The notes under the pieces: model-generated
Seen by the model: the letters and a program-made list of their open reading frames with translations, nothing else
Databases searched by the model: none
What the model was told of the DNA's origin: nothing
Shown here: piece after piece, positions 52,053-63,100 of the stretch
Position numbering within the stretch: the stretch's first letter is position 1
Layout of the letters: each line of letters starts with the position of its first letter
Position numbers and translations under genes: made by a program
Origin: Pictodentalium vernedei
Taxonomy: Eukaryota > Mollusca > Scaphopoda > Dentaliida > Dentaliidae
Length of the DNA stretch: 64,000 nt
Assembly: GCA_031216915.1 (NCBI GenBank)
Contig: CM062294.1
Span: 395,055,217 to 395,119,216, forward strand
Direction: 5' to 3'

Positions 52053-53405
52053 GGGGGGGGGGGGGGGGTGCGTGAACATAGGTGTGGGTTGGGTGGGTGG
52101 CCAAGTGCCAAAAAATGTGCGTAAGCAGTTGATATAAGATTTTTCCTTTTTCACTATTATTGCATATTTTGTGCCCCAAACAGTAACAAAATGTCACCAA
52201 TTGACCATAAAAGACTGTTTAAGGCATTTTTAACAAAAGTAACCCCTTTAATAATGAAAAATATTGGAGAATTTCATCAAAAACTGACTTGAGGATGGGA
52301 GTGGGTGTCCGCTATTGAACGGAAAAAATTGTCCAACAATTTTTCCGAAAGTCGACTAAAATATCCATTCACAACATAATTCATTCATATTCGAGTTTTT
52401 TTTATGGAATATTCTTTAAAATGAAGCATAGTATAAATAATATGGAATAATGAGTCATAATAACTAGGTGGGATTGGTTTTTCAAAATGAAAAAAAATGA
52501 AAATATTAACTTTTATTTCAACAAAAACAAAAAAGAAAAAAGTCGTTTTGACAGCTATCTTGCTATACAAAAACCAAAAGACAAGGTTTGCTCTTCGAGT
52601 TAGAACAAACACATACAAGTTCCCTTTTACGCAACCAATATTTGCAACATATACACGGTTACGGTATGAGCAGTAGTACATTAATTATGGGCACGGTGCT
52701 CACATATGCCTGCATATGCCATGATTCACGGAAACTAGACTGTTCGAAGTGCATATCACTGCATATTGCAGTATCAAAATTAGGAAAGGCTTATTTAAAT
52801 TTGATTTAAAATCAAAGGTTTCTGGGAAAAAGAATAATTGAGTTTCATTTGCAAGGTAAACACCGAGAAACGATATTGCAAGAATATTAAGCTATACATT
52901 TAGTTTGTCTGATCTGGTTTGATTAGGGTTTTACATCGCTTTTAACAACTATGGCAACATGATGCCTGTATCACAATGTTGTTAGTTCCCAAGAAGAAGG
53001 TAGAATTACCCAAACAGATCCACTGGATGGCCTAAGCGATCGCTGCTGTGCATTAACAACCTGGCTACCAAACGTGGACCTTTTATAGCTGGGCCCACAC
53101 GATGTTCAAGCTATACAGTAATGAGTCTTTGTGAACTGGTATGAATCTGGTAAGTCAGAAAAATGCATCTGATAGAGTAAATGGAAACATGTTTGAAGAT
53201 AAAAAAATATGCATTGAATCAGTGTGCATTTCGAGTTAGTGTTCGAGTGCCAAAGGTTTATATATAAAATGTATGAGAAGGGGGTGGGTCCCCAAAAGTG
53301 TCATGGAAAAAATAAGCACGAAAGGGTGAGTGGGTCAAAAAATCTGCAAAATAAAATTTTCCACCTATGTTCACGCATTTTTTTCCGGTCTCCCACTGGT
53401 GTATT
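52053..53405 (-). mobile_element. Dispersed element R5, copy 2
   Basis: Reverse-complement relative of 23.98-24.94 kb. Inverted ends: TGCGTGAACATAGGTG (52069) and CACCTATGTTCACGCA (53362). It is longer than copy 1, partly because of inserted sequence around 52.9-53.1 kb with a weak SINE tail ('agggttttacatcgctttta'). Confidence 0.6.
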
Positions 53406-55264
53406 TGCTGAAAAAATCTCATCTTATCTTATCATACCGTGTATGAAAGTGACACCCAACGTGTTCGGGATTTTCATCTGATATTTGTATTCAGTGCCAG
53501 CGGATTCCATATTGGGAGAAAGCAATAGTTGTGAGTATTTATTTCTTGGAGTTTTGTTGGTATTCTTTGGGGATGATGGTCTGCTCTTTTAAGAACGCAC
53601 TAATACTTTTACTGAAGGCACAAGGGGGTTTTCCCCCTCCCCCCTCGCGTGATGGATTATGGAAACTTGTATGTAATAATTATCTCCTCTAACAGGTCGT
53701 TTAGTGTGTACTTAATTTTGACAACGTGAATTATACCGCTAACTCCGCGAGCGACACATTCCATTTTATTAGCTCACCTGGCCTAAAAGGCCACGTGAGC
53801 TTTTCTCATCACTTGGCGTCCGGTGTCGTCCTTCGTCCGTCCTTCGTCCGTCCTCCGTCGTCCGACGTCCGTAAACTTTTCACATTTTCATCTGCTTCTC
53901 TGTAACCGCTGAGCCGGTGTGAACCAAACTTGGCAGAAATGGTCTATGGGAGGCCCTCTACAAACGATCCTCATTTTGTTCCCGTCAGATGAAAAACATG
54001 TCTTCCAGAGGCATTCTTTGATTTTGGTTGGTGGATTTTCAAAAATCTTCTCCTCTAAAACTGCCAGGCCAAATGGTTTGAAATTTCACATAAATGATGA
54101 CTGGGATCCCCTCTACCAACGATCCTCATTTAATGTTGATTGGGTCACAAACATGGCCGCAATTGTGGCTTTTAGTTACTGTAGAAACTCTATGAGAGAT
54201 CAAATTTTCATCATCTTCTCTGGAACTACTGAGTTGACGTGAACCAAACCTGGCAGGGATAGTCTATGGGAGGTCCTCTACAACCGATCCTCATTTTGAT
54301 CCCATGGGTTTGAAACCATGGACGCCAGAGGCATTCCTTGATTCTGATTGTGGATTTTGAAAAATCTTCTCCTCTGAAACGACGAGGCCAAATGTTTTGA
54401 AACGTTGCATGCTTGATGACTGGGACTCCCTCTACCAACGATCCTCATTTAATGTTGATCGGGTTGCAAACATGGTTTCAATTGCGGCTTATAGTTAGTA
54501 TAGAAATCCTATGGGAAATCACATTTTCATCTTCTTCTCTGGAACTACTGAGCTGACATGAACCAAACCTGGCAGGAATGGTCTATGGGAGGTCATCTGC
54601 AAACTATCCTCATTTCGTTCCCGTGGGTTGAAAAATAGGGCCGCCAGTCGAATTCTTTGATTCTGGTTGGTGAATTTTCAAAAATCTTCTCCTCTGAAGC
54701 TGCCAGGCCAAATTATTTGATACTTCACATAAATGATACATGGGACCCCCTCTACCAACAACCCTCATTTAATGTTGATCGGGTTGTAAACATGGCCGTA
54801 ATTGCGGCTTATAGTTACTATAGAAACCCTATGGGAAATCACATTTTCATCTTCTTCTCTGGAACTACTAAGCCAATGTGAACCAAACCTGGCAGGGATA
54901 GTCTTTGGAGGTCTTCTACAAAGGCTCCTCATTTTTGTTACCGTGCATCGAAAAACATGGCTGCCAGAAGCATTTTTTCATTCTTATTGGTGGATTTTGA
55001 AAAATCTTTTCCTCTGCAACCACAGGGCCAAATGTTTTGAAACTTTGCATGGCTGATGACCGCGGCACCCTATGCCAACTATCCACATTTAATGTTGATC
55101 GGTTTGCAAACATGGCTGCAATTGCGACTTATAGTTACTATAGAAACCCTATGGGAAATCACATTTTCATCTTCTTCTCTGGAACTACTGAGCCGATGTG
55201 AATCAAACTTCGCAGGAATGGTCTATGAGAGGATGGAAATATGTGGCCGCCAGCGGCTATATTC

Positions 55265-55900
55265 TAATGCTTAACCCAATACCTCTCCTGTCTGCACGGA
55301 TATTGGTACTGTCAGCAAAATACTTGTTTTTTTGAGAATCTGGTAAGGGTTGGTTCCAGTTTTCTCCACTGAGAACTGGGGAAAAAACCCAAAATGTTGT
55401 GTATACAGTACAAGTCGAAATAAGTTGTAGCATAACTGCAATGAACTAAGTAAACTGCTGCTTCTGCACTGACAAGATCAGAATGTGACATTTTCTGAAA
55501 GGCTATCAGTGAGAGTTTTCCAGAAAATGATGTCAGCTTCTGGTCTTATCAGTGTAGGAAGGGAAAGATACATAGTTTAGAGGATTATGCTACAACTTAT
55601 TTTGACTTGTACTGTAAACAACTGCAGCTGTAAATATGTTAATACATGTATTACTCTCAAGTTACTTATAAGAAATACTGACTGATGACAGGTGTTTGGA
55701 AAGCATGGAAGTTTTGTTTATTTTTTCCCCATTATGTCAGCTTAGCTGACCAGTAATCATTTAAGATATGATAAAATTGGATAAAATGTGTTTCCTGTAA
55801 TCCTTTACCTATCCAAAGCTATTTGAAAGAGAATACTGTCTGAAAAAATTGTAATTTTCAAAATATTTAACCTTCTTTAACTGATTTTTTTTGTTGAAAC
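55265..55900. repeat. Non-repeat insertion within the 320-bp array
   Basis: Breaks the array after the fifth unit. It contains a mariner-like MITE (55406-55614) and AT-rich sequence with 'ggtaagggttggttccagtt'. Array periodicity resumes near 55.9 kb. Confidence 0.6.
55406..55614. mobile_element. Tc1/mariner-like MITE
   Basis: 30-bp TIRs beginning CAGTACAAGTC.AAATAAG on each strand, flanked by TA (55404-55405 and 55615-55616). 209 bp, non-coding. The CAGTACA start resembles Tc1-type ends. Confidence 0.78.
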
Positions 55901-56745
55901 AGAATTCATAAATGTGTGCATTTTCAAAAAATCTTCTTTGAAACTATAAGGCCACATGTTTTGAAACTTAATGTGACTGATGCCTGTAACCCCCTCTACC
56001 AATAATCCTCATTTAATCTTCATCGGGTTGCAAATATGGCTGCAATTGTGACTTATAGTTACTATAGAAGCCCTATAGGAAATCACATTTTCATCATCTT
56101 CTCTGAAAGTACTGAGCCAGTGTAAACCAGACTTTGCAGGCATGGTCTATAAGAGGTTCTCTACAACTGTTAATCATTTTATTCCTATTGGATGAAAAAC
56201 GTGGCCACCAGAAGCATTCTTTGATTCTGATTGGTCAATTTTCAAAACTCTTCTCCTCTGAAACCACAGGGCCAAATGTTTTGAAACTTTGCATGGTTGA
56301 TGACTGAGACACCCTCTATCAACGTTCCTCATTTGATGTTGATCGTGTGAAAACATGGCCACAATTGCGGTTTAAAGTTACTACAGAAAAACCTTATGAG
56401 AAATCACATTTTCATCTTCTCTCTGGAACTACGGAGTCGACGTAAACCAAAACTTCACAGGAATGGTCTATAGGAGGCCCTCTACAAACGATTCTCTTTT
56501 TGTTTCCGTTGGTTAATATGGTCACCAGAGACATTCTATGATTCTGTGTGATGGATTTAAATGTTTTGAAACTTCACGTGATTGAGGACGGGGACACCTT
56601 TTACTAATGATCCCCATGTAATGTTGATGTAATGTTGCAAACATGGCCACAATTGCAGCTCATAGTTACCATGGAAAGCCGGTGGGAAATAACATTTATA
56701 TATGTAGTTCCAGGTGAGCGATTACAGGCTCTTTAGAGCCTCTAG

Positions 56746-56791
56746 TTCTACTAGGATTAATTAGGGGTATTTATTTATTAGTTTTGTATTG

Positions 56792-56824
<33 letters not shown>

Positions 56825-57367
56825 TTGTAAGTGGGTAGGGAGGTGTTTATTTTTTTAAGAGTCTACCAGTGCTGTCACTACCATCAAATTGAGGACTTAG
56901 GAAACTGCCCAAGTCGCGCATCGGACAAAGCTGGGTGCTGAGCGCCCGGTCTGAACGGGCGCTCAACAGTCAACAACTTCAACACACACCGATGCCCATC
57001 TCGAAGTAGGGGATCCACCTCGGAAAAACTTTGAAACTTAGTACCCAAACACACTTCAAATGAATTGAGCATTGTTGTCTGGGCGAGGCTGTACGAATTA
57101 CAAACAGCTAAATAACTGGGTTTGGTGCGGCTTACAAGACGAGCGAGTAACCTATGTTTTGGATATCCGCGAAAATGAAGCCTATTCAAACGGAGATTAA
57201 AGAAAAACCTCCTTTGTGAGATGTGAAATGGAAGAAAGAATGTAAACGCTTATTTTGTATTGTCCTCTCGTGTTATAAAATTCAATCTTTGCTTGTTCTG
57301 AAATGATGTCCGGCTCGCTGTTCACACTGAGGGAAGAAAACAATAATTTTACTTTCAAGAAGCCATC
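56746..57367. other. Unassigned sequence with poly-T/poly-G tract
   Basis: A (T)n(G)n tract at about 56.80-56.82 kb. The minus-strand frame of 101 codons (56884-57189) has no recognisable domain. Confidence 0.35.
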
Positions 57368-57625
57368 TTAACCCTTTACCCAACGCACAGGATATCCAAA
57401 TTTATTTAAAGGACGATTGCGCCGAAGGCGCACGAGTTCACACGCCGGAGGCGTCTGAACTCGAGAGTCCTTTATATTATAAACACTTTTTTTTATTCAG
57501 CGGAAAGAACGACCGAGAAGAGACTTTACGAGAACGGCTCTTATTCGAGGAATCTTCCCAAGAACAAAAAGGGACAATATAATTGTTTTCAAAGGAACAT
57601 TTGGCTACCAATTGGGTAAAGTGAC
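57368..57625. mobile_element. TTAA-type MITE with replaced interior
   Basis: The left end TTAA-CCCTTTACCCAACGCA matches subfamily B up to about 57.40 kb. The right end 'attgggtaaagtg' is decayed. The usual palindrome is replaced by a GC-rich hairpin (AAAGGAC...GTCCTTT, GAGTTC...GAACTC, GCGCCGAAGGCGC). Confidence 0.55.
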
Positions 57626-57727
57626 TGAACAATCAGTTGAGGGGAGTGGGGCGTGGGGGGGGGGGGGTGCTATTGAGATGTTCTCCCATAATACACAGGG
57701 AGTCAGACTAATTTACAATTTACTACA

Positions 57728-59690
57728 TCACGTGCCGTTCCTAGCAACACGCAACACCCCTAGCAACAGGCGATCTATTGGACCGATTTTGACCAAAATT
57801 GATATATGGACCCATAATGCAACAGGGGTCCAAACCAAGGAGTCGGTAATGATGTCAGTTTGTTTCCCTAGCAACAAACGTGCCTCGACCAAATTTGATA
57901 TATGGATCCACAATGAACTAGGGATGCAAACCAAAGAATCGAAAATGGTGTCAGTTGGTTTCCCTAACAACCAACGTGCCTCCCTAGCAACGGGCGACCT
58001 ACTGGGCCAATTTTGACTAAGTTTCACTCGTGGACCCATAATGCACCAGGGATTCAATCCAAGGAGTCGGCAATGATGTCAGTTTGTTTCCCTAGCAACC
58101 AACGTGCCTTCCTAGCAACGGACGACCCACTGGGCCAATTGGACCAAATTTGATGCATGAACCCATAATGCACTAGGAATCCAAACCCAGGAGTCGAAAA
58201 TTATGTCAGTTGGTTTCCCTAGCAACCACGTGCCTCCCTAGCAACGGGCGGCCTCATGGGCCAATTCCACCAAATTTGCTATATGGATCCACAATGCACT
58301 AGGGATCCAAACAAAAGAATCGAAAATGGTGTCAGTTGGTTTCCCTAGCAACCAACGTGCCTCCCTAGCAACGGGCGACCTATTGGGTGAGTTTTGACCA
58401 AATTTGATAAAAGAACCCATAATGCACTAGGAATCCAAGCCAAGGAGTCGAAAATTTTGTCAATTGGTTTCTCTAGCAACCAACGGGCCTCCCTAGCAAT
58501 GGGTGGCCTCTTGGGCCAATTTCGACCAAATTTGATATATGGATCCACAATGCACTAGGAATCCAAACAAAAGAATCAAAAATGGTGTCAGTTGGTTTCC
58601 CTAACAACCAACATGCAACAATGCACTAGGAATCCAAACAGAAGAATCAAAAATGGTGTCAGTTGGTTTCCCTAACAACCAACATGCCTCTCTAGCAGCG
58701 GGCGACCTACTGGGCCAATTTTGACTAAATTTGATACGTGAACCCTTAATGCACCAGGGATTCAAACCAAGGAGTCAATATGATGTCAGTTTGTTTTCCT
58801 AGCAACCAACGTGCCTCCCTAGCAGCGGGCGACCTATTGGGCAAGTTTTGACCAAATTTGATATATGAACCCATAATGCACTAGGAATCCAAACGAAGGA
58901 GTCGAAAATTATGCAAGTTTGTTTCCCTAGCAACCAACGTGCCTCCTTAGCAACGAGAGGCCTCTTGGGGCAATTTCGACCAAATTTGATACATGGAACC
59001 ACAATGCACTAGGGATCCAAACCATATAATCGAAAATGGTGTCAGTTGGTTTCCGTAACAACCAACGTGCCTCCCTAGCAAAGGGTGACCTACTCGGTCA
59101 ATTTTGACTAAATTTGATATGTGGAGCCATAATGCATCAGGGATTCAAACCAAGGAGTCGGTAATGATGTCAGTTTGTTTTCCTAGCAACCAACGCACCT
59201 CCCTAGCAACGGGCGACCTAATGGGTCAATTTTGACCAAATTCAATCTATGGACTCACAATGTACTAGGGATCTAAACCATGGAGTCGAAAACGGGGTGA
59301 ATTTTGACCAAATTTGATATATTGATATATGAACCCATAATGGACTAGACACCTAAACCAATGAGTTGGCATTGACGTCCGTTGGTTTCCTTGGCAACCA
59401 ACATGCCTCCCTAGCAACGGGTGGTCTATTGTGCCAATTCTGGCCAAGTCTGCTATATGGGCCCATTATAAACTTAGGATCTAAAATGAGTCTGTAGTGA
59501 TGTCAGTTGGTGTCCATAGCAACCAACGTGCCTCCCTAGCGATGGGCTATCTATTAGGACAATTTTGACTAAATTAATATATGTACCTATAATACAGGGA
59601 TCTAAACCAAGGAGCCAGCAGTGTTGTTAGTAGGTTACCTTAGCAACCCACGTGCCTCCCTAATAACTAGCGATATATTGTGCCAAACTA
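57728..59690. repeat. 128-bp tandem array with X-box-like motif in each unit
   Basis: About 14 units, period 127-128 bp where regular. Motif starts: 57862, 58086, 58213, 58339, 58467, 58595, 58666 (short unit), 58793, 58921, 59049, 59177, 59385, 59510 and 59634. Each has GTTTCCCTAGCAAC or a variant, then 'ctccctagcaacgggcgacc' and 'tttgaccaaatttgata'. The period is not a multiple of three, so the many short frames are not genes. Confidence 0.85.
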
Positions 59691-59699
59691 ATTTATGAG

Positions 59700-60690
59700 G
59701 CGGCATGTTAGTGACTGTTTTGAGACATGTTTTTCGAAAATCATCTGACATCGTCATATTTTGGAAAGACGATTGTCAGATCGTGTCCGATCATCAGTAA
59801 TGATTAAAAAAAAAATACCAAATACTGCTTTCAATCGCAACGTTTTCACATTTTCAATACCCCAATGGATGTCCCGTTCACTGGTTTTATGGATGGGATT
59901 TCCGTGGTTGTTTCGGTGGGTACGCAATCTGAAAAGGAGGCCAGGTCTCGATTGTTGTGAGACGGAGCGTTGCATCAAAAAATCGGTTTTCTACTTTTAG
60001 ACTTTCGAATTGAAAACTTTTCTTTCACACCCACAAGGCAAAACAGCACCATTTCCCTTTGCTTCCACAAAAGTGTATCCCAGATATCACAGTTTTATAA
60101 TCGAGTTACTAAACTTGAACTCAAGTGGGAAAGACGACAGTTAGTTGTGGCATGTCTCTCAGTCTTATAAACTTGAATTTTGAAGCTGTGTGTATCGAGT
60201 GAAATATCCATTTTTCGAAGCCATTTCATTTGATTTTCTGTGCATAAGTGCAGATTTATATGCTTTTCAGCGCAATTTTATGGGATTCATTAAATGGGCT
60301 AGAAATACAATCCCGAATTTACACAGTTTATCCCACTTTGGCTTTGCCAACATTCGCGGATTGACCTTTTCAAAACGCTGATCTAATGGGGATAATTCCG
60401 TTTGAAAGTAAAATCACTGCTGATGCAGATGTCAGGAAAAGCGATTGTCAACTTATACATCTACAGTTCTTATATAAATAATATTTAGTTTGAAATCGAG
60501 TTGAAATGTAAAGTTTGTATAAAAAATTAATTAACATTTGTGATCATGCCAGTCAATTCAAAAACATACATAAAATAATCAGGTTTTCATTTTTGTTTTC
60601 ATTGTTTAAGACCAAGTGCTCATGGTATATTGTAATAGTCTGTATAGCTATTTTGATTTATGGCATTATGCTGTTTCGAAATTATAACTG
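59700..60690. other. Unassigned sequence
   Basis: Several frames of 60-79 codons on both strands, none with a recognisable motif. No repeats seen. Confidence 0.35.
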
Positions 60691-60904
60691 ATGAGTAAAT
60701 TCACTTCAGTAAACAAAACATAGGCTAATTTTAGGTAATAGCAATTTTTAATAGGAGGGTATGGAAGATCATACCTATTGTGAGGGGCAACAACCAACCT
60801 TTTCCAACGATCACACTTACAGTTATCTCTCAAGCCAGAGAAATGAGCTTCCTTTGACAGACCATACATATTGCATATCAGAGACAGTTTGGATGTTTAC
60901 AAGG

Positions 60905-61051
60905 AGGAACTGCTAGAGCAAATAACTTTTCCCACACTGTTCCCAATGGTAAAAGTGGTTTAAGGGCTTATCGACCAAAATCGCTTACAGTACTACAGTA
61001 TTTTCAAAGCAGACTTTTGTCATCAGGCCTTCGATGGCAGTCTGATCTATC
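60905..61051 (+). pseudogene. Helitron Rep pseudogene, upstream part
   Basis: Reads FPTLFP then, after loss of one C, NGKSGLRAYRPKSLTVLQ and SRLLSSGLRWQSDLS. This is the conserved start of the Helitron_like_N (Rep) domain, usually FP.LFP.G. The MULE inserted right after TGATCTATC. The frame resumes at 62311. Confidence 0.75.
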
Positions 61052-61195
61052 GATTGTAGGACAAAACACCGTCGGACAAAACCTCCTTGGACAAAACACC
61101 ATCGGATAAAATGCCCTTAGGACAAAACATCCTTAGGATAAAACATCCTTAGGACAAAACACTCTTTTGATAAAGCACTTTTGGACAAAACATCC

Positions 61196-61422
61196 TCAAT
61201 TATGTATGATGTTTTTTTGTTTTTTTTTAAATTTGCATAAATTTTAAATTTTGAATTAAAAATTATGAGTTTTTTGGCTGTTATTGAGATTGAATATATT
61301 CTCTTTCTTTGATGTACCTCACTCAATTATGTATGATGTTTTTTTCCATTTTGTTTTGTAATCATGTGTTTTTGGCTATTAATGAGATTGAATATAATCT
61401 CTTTATTTGACGTTCCTCACTC
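61196..61422. repeat. ~127-bp direct duplication inside the MULE
   Basis: 'tcaattatgtatgatgtttt' at 61196 and 61323, each followed by 'gagattgaatat.atctcttt' and 'cctcactca'. Confidence 0.7.
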
Positions 61423-61873
61423 AAAGAAAGTGATGGCTTGGGTAGTGTGTTTGATACATTCACACATGGTTGTTTACTTTACTGTCACAAAAAACATCTA
61501 AGTGTGTGACTTAGTTTAAGTTAGCTTTGAAATTTACTTTTGACAAAAGGGTTCTTTTTACAAGATACACAATCGATAGCATATATATGATGCACATGAC
61601 ATGATCGAATCTAATAGTCTTAATGGCGTTGAGGGATTGAGTATTGACAATCTATCACTCCAACGTAAACTGCCGGGAATCCTAACCGCGTGCATGCCCC
61701 TTCAGACCCCTTTTGAGGCAACAGGAATGCTAGGCCTGTGTGATCCAAATGAAATAAAATAAGGTTAACCGGGTCGCAAGGGATTTGTAAATCCCACATC
61801 GTCCCTGCGCGCCTTCGGCGCGCTAAAACCTTTCATTCATTCATCGATCGAAGCAGCAAAGGTCCGGATAGAC

Positions 61874-62153
61874 ATGAAAGAATCTGCAAAAGTAAACAGA
61901 GGTCGTCCTGGTCAAATTCTAGCAGATGCTGTAAGCCAAAAGTCAATTGAGGTTCGTGCAGCGATGGGCAACAATGACTCAGTGAAACGCTTCATCGGAC
62001 GCAACAAACAAGGTATACTACCAAAAGATCCTTCAAACCTCAAAGAACTCATCATAGACGATGAATGGGAACCTCTGCTGCACCTGACTATGACCCATTT
62101 CTCATATACGACAACGGCCCAGAAAGCAACAAGTGGATGCTAGTCTAGTGTCA
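61874..62153 (+). pseudogene. MULE/FLYWCH-type transposase fragment, frameshifted
   Basis: From ATG 61874: NRGRPGQILADAVSQ, then VRAAMGNNDSVKRFIGRNKQ and LPKDPSNLKELIIDDEW. After a one-base shift near 62090 the frame continues as DPFLIYDNGPESNKWML and a stop at about 62145. This order (R.R.GQ...; KR.I.R.R; P.DP.SL.EL.I; FL..D.G) is that of the region preceding the MULE transposase domain in FLYWCH-associated proteins. The catalytic core is absent. It fits the Mutator-type TSD of the host element. Confidence 0.65.
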
Positions 62154-62310
62154 TGGCGAGGGTGTTTTGTCCGGAGGGTTTTTATTCTAAAGGTGCTTTG
62201 TCTATGTTACCAACCTCATCAAGGGTGTTTTGTTCAGGTTGCAATTTTTGAGGGTGTTTTGTCCGGGGGTGTTTTGTCCCAAGGGTGTTTGTCCGGATAC
62301 TTGATCTATC

Positions 62311-62885
62311 ATACCTTTTCTGGGCAACAAATTTGACAGATAAGCAGAAGCTCGTAGAATCTATTTCTGTAGCACTTAGAATTAGAACGTCAGTTTCACA
62401 GCATAGAATAAATAAATTAACACTTCAACAGATAAAGCAACTTCAAAACCAATCCAGATTATCCTGAAAATTTTGAATGGTTTTATGAAGACAATAAAAG
62501 GTTCTGAAGCTTACTAGAATGCAGCAAAATTGGATTTATTTGCTATCATTCGGCATCTTGGACCACCAACATGGTTTCTCACACTGAGTGCAAATAATAT
62601 GCACTGGAATGACCTTATGACTTTTCTATGCAAACTTTCTGGGTTGCCTTCTGATGAGAAGTACATATCACAAGTCAGAAAAAAAGGAAAAAAAGATCAC
62701 TGATGTTGCAAATCCTGTAGCAACAGCACGGCATTTCTCTAAGCGTGTTTATCACTTATTCTACTCTTACATATTGTCACCGGAAGAGTCCCTGGGTAAG
62801 ATTATTAATCACTTTTGGAGAATAGAATTTCAGCTTCGTGGATCACCCCATGTGCATTTTTCATCGTCCTTTTTTTGCATATCTT
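62311..62885 (+). pseudogene. Helitron Rep pseudogene, downstream part (HUH motif)
   Basis: After the MULE: SYLFWATNLTDKQKLVESIS, VALRIRTSVSQHRINKLTLQ, then in other frames WIYLLSF, FFLTLSANNMHWNDLMTFLC, NPVATARHFSKRVYHLF, LGKIINHFWRIEFQ and RGSPHVH. The last is the HUH motif of rolling-circle Rep nucleases. Several frameshifts are present (near 62467, 62560, 62640). Sequence stops matching just after HVH, where a TTAA MITE begins. Helicase domain absent. Confidence 0.82.
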
Positions 62886-62889
62886 TGCT

Positions 62890-63100
62890 ATAATTTCTTG
62901 TTATTTTAATTACTGATTTTTAAAACTTTAGAAAAAAATAACAAAACCATATCATGCGACCCCCTCATTGGAACGAGCTCGATGAGCTCGTTCCAATGAG
63001 GGGTCACATGATGTGGTTTTGTTGACATGTTTGAAAAAGAAATTGTTTTCAACTGCCTAATTTGTAAATTACACGAATATGCCGATTAGTTAGGCTGAGC
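62890..63100. mobile_element. TTAA-type palindromic MITE, subfamily B, decayed ends
   Basis: Central palindrome CCCTCATTGGAACGAGCTCG, ATG, then its inverse, flanked by ACAAAACCATATCATG and inverse. The right end 'gattagttaggctgagccg' is a decayed terminus; the left end is hard to fix. Confidence 0.65.

Larger units (their letters stand above)
53774..56745. mobile_element. Helitron-like non-autonomous element built of 320-bp repeats
   Basis: The left end AGCTCACCTGGCC forms a stem with GGCCACGTGAGCT. The right end has 'ccaggtgagcg', then a hairpin GGCTC-TTTA-GAGCC (56727-56740) followed by CTAG (56742-56745). A 5' TC and a 3' hairpin before CTRR are Helitron features. The interior is a tandem array with starts of 'ggaactactgag' at 53902, 54222, 54541, 54861, 55181, about 56104 and 56424. 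Peptides of 60-107 codons in this array are by-products. Confidence 0.6.
61052..62301. mobile_element. MULE (Mutator-like) element with 9-bp TSD
   Basis: TGATCTATC is duplicated exactly at 61043-61051 and 62302-62310. The ends are inverted arrays of GGACAAAACACC-type repeats (about 61060-61195 and 62155-62295). A 9-bp duplication is the Mutator-superfamily signature. Inside are a decayed transposase-like fragment at 61.87 kb and a tandem pair at 61.2-61.42 kb. Removing it restores the Helitron reading frame. Confidence 0.82.

Noticed and set aside
53919..55274. Frames of 70-107 codons in the 320-bp array
   Set aside because: Repeats of one DNA unit, in several frames and on both strands, with no protein motif.
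57728..59447. Repeated short frames with WLLGKPTDTIFDS-like peptides
   Set aside because: They come from the 128-bp satellite, whose period is not a multiple of three, so every frame is sampled.
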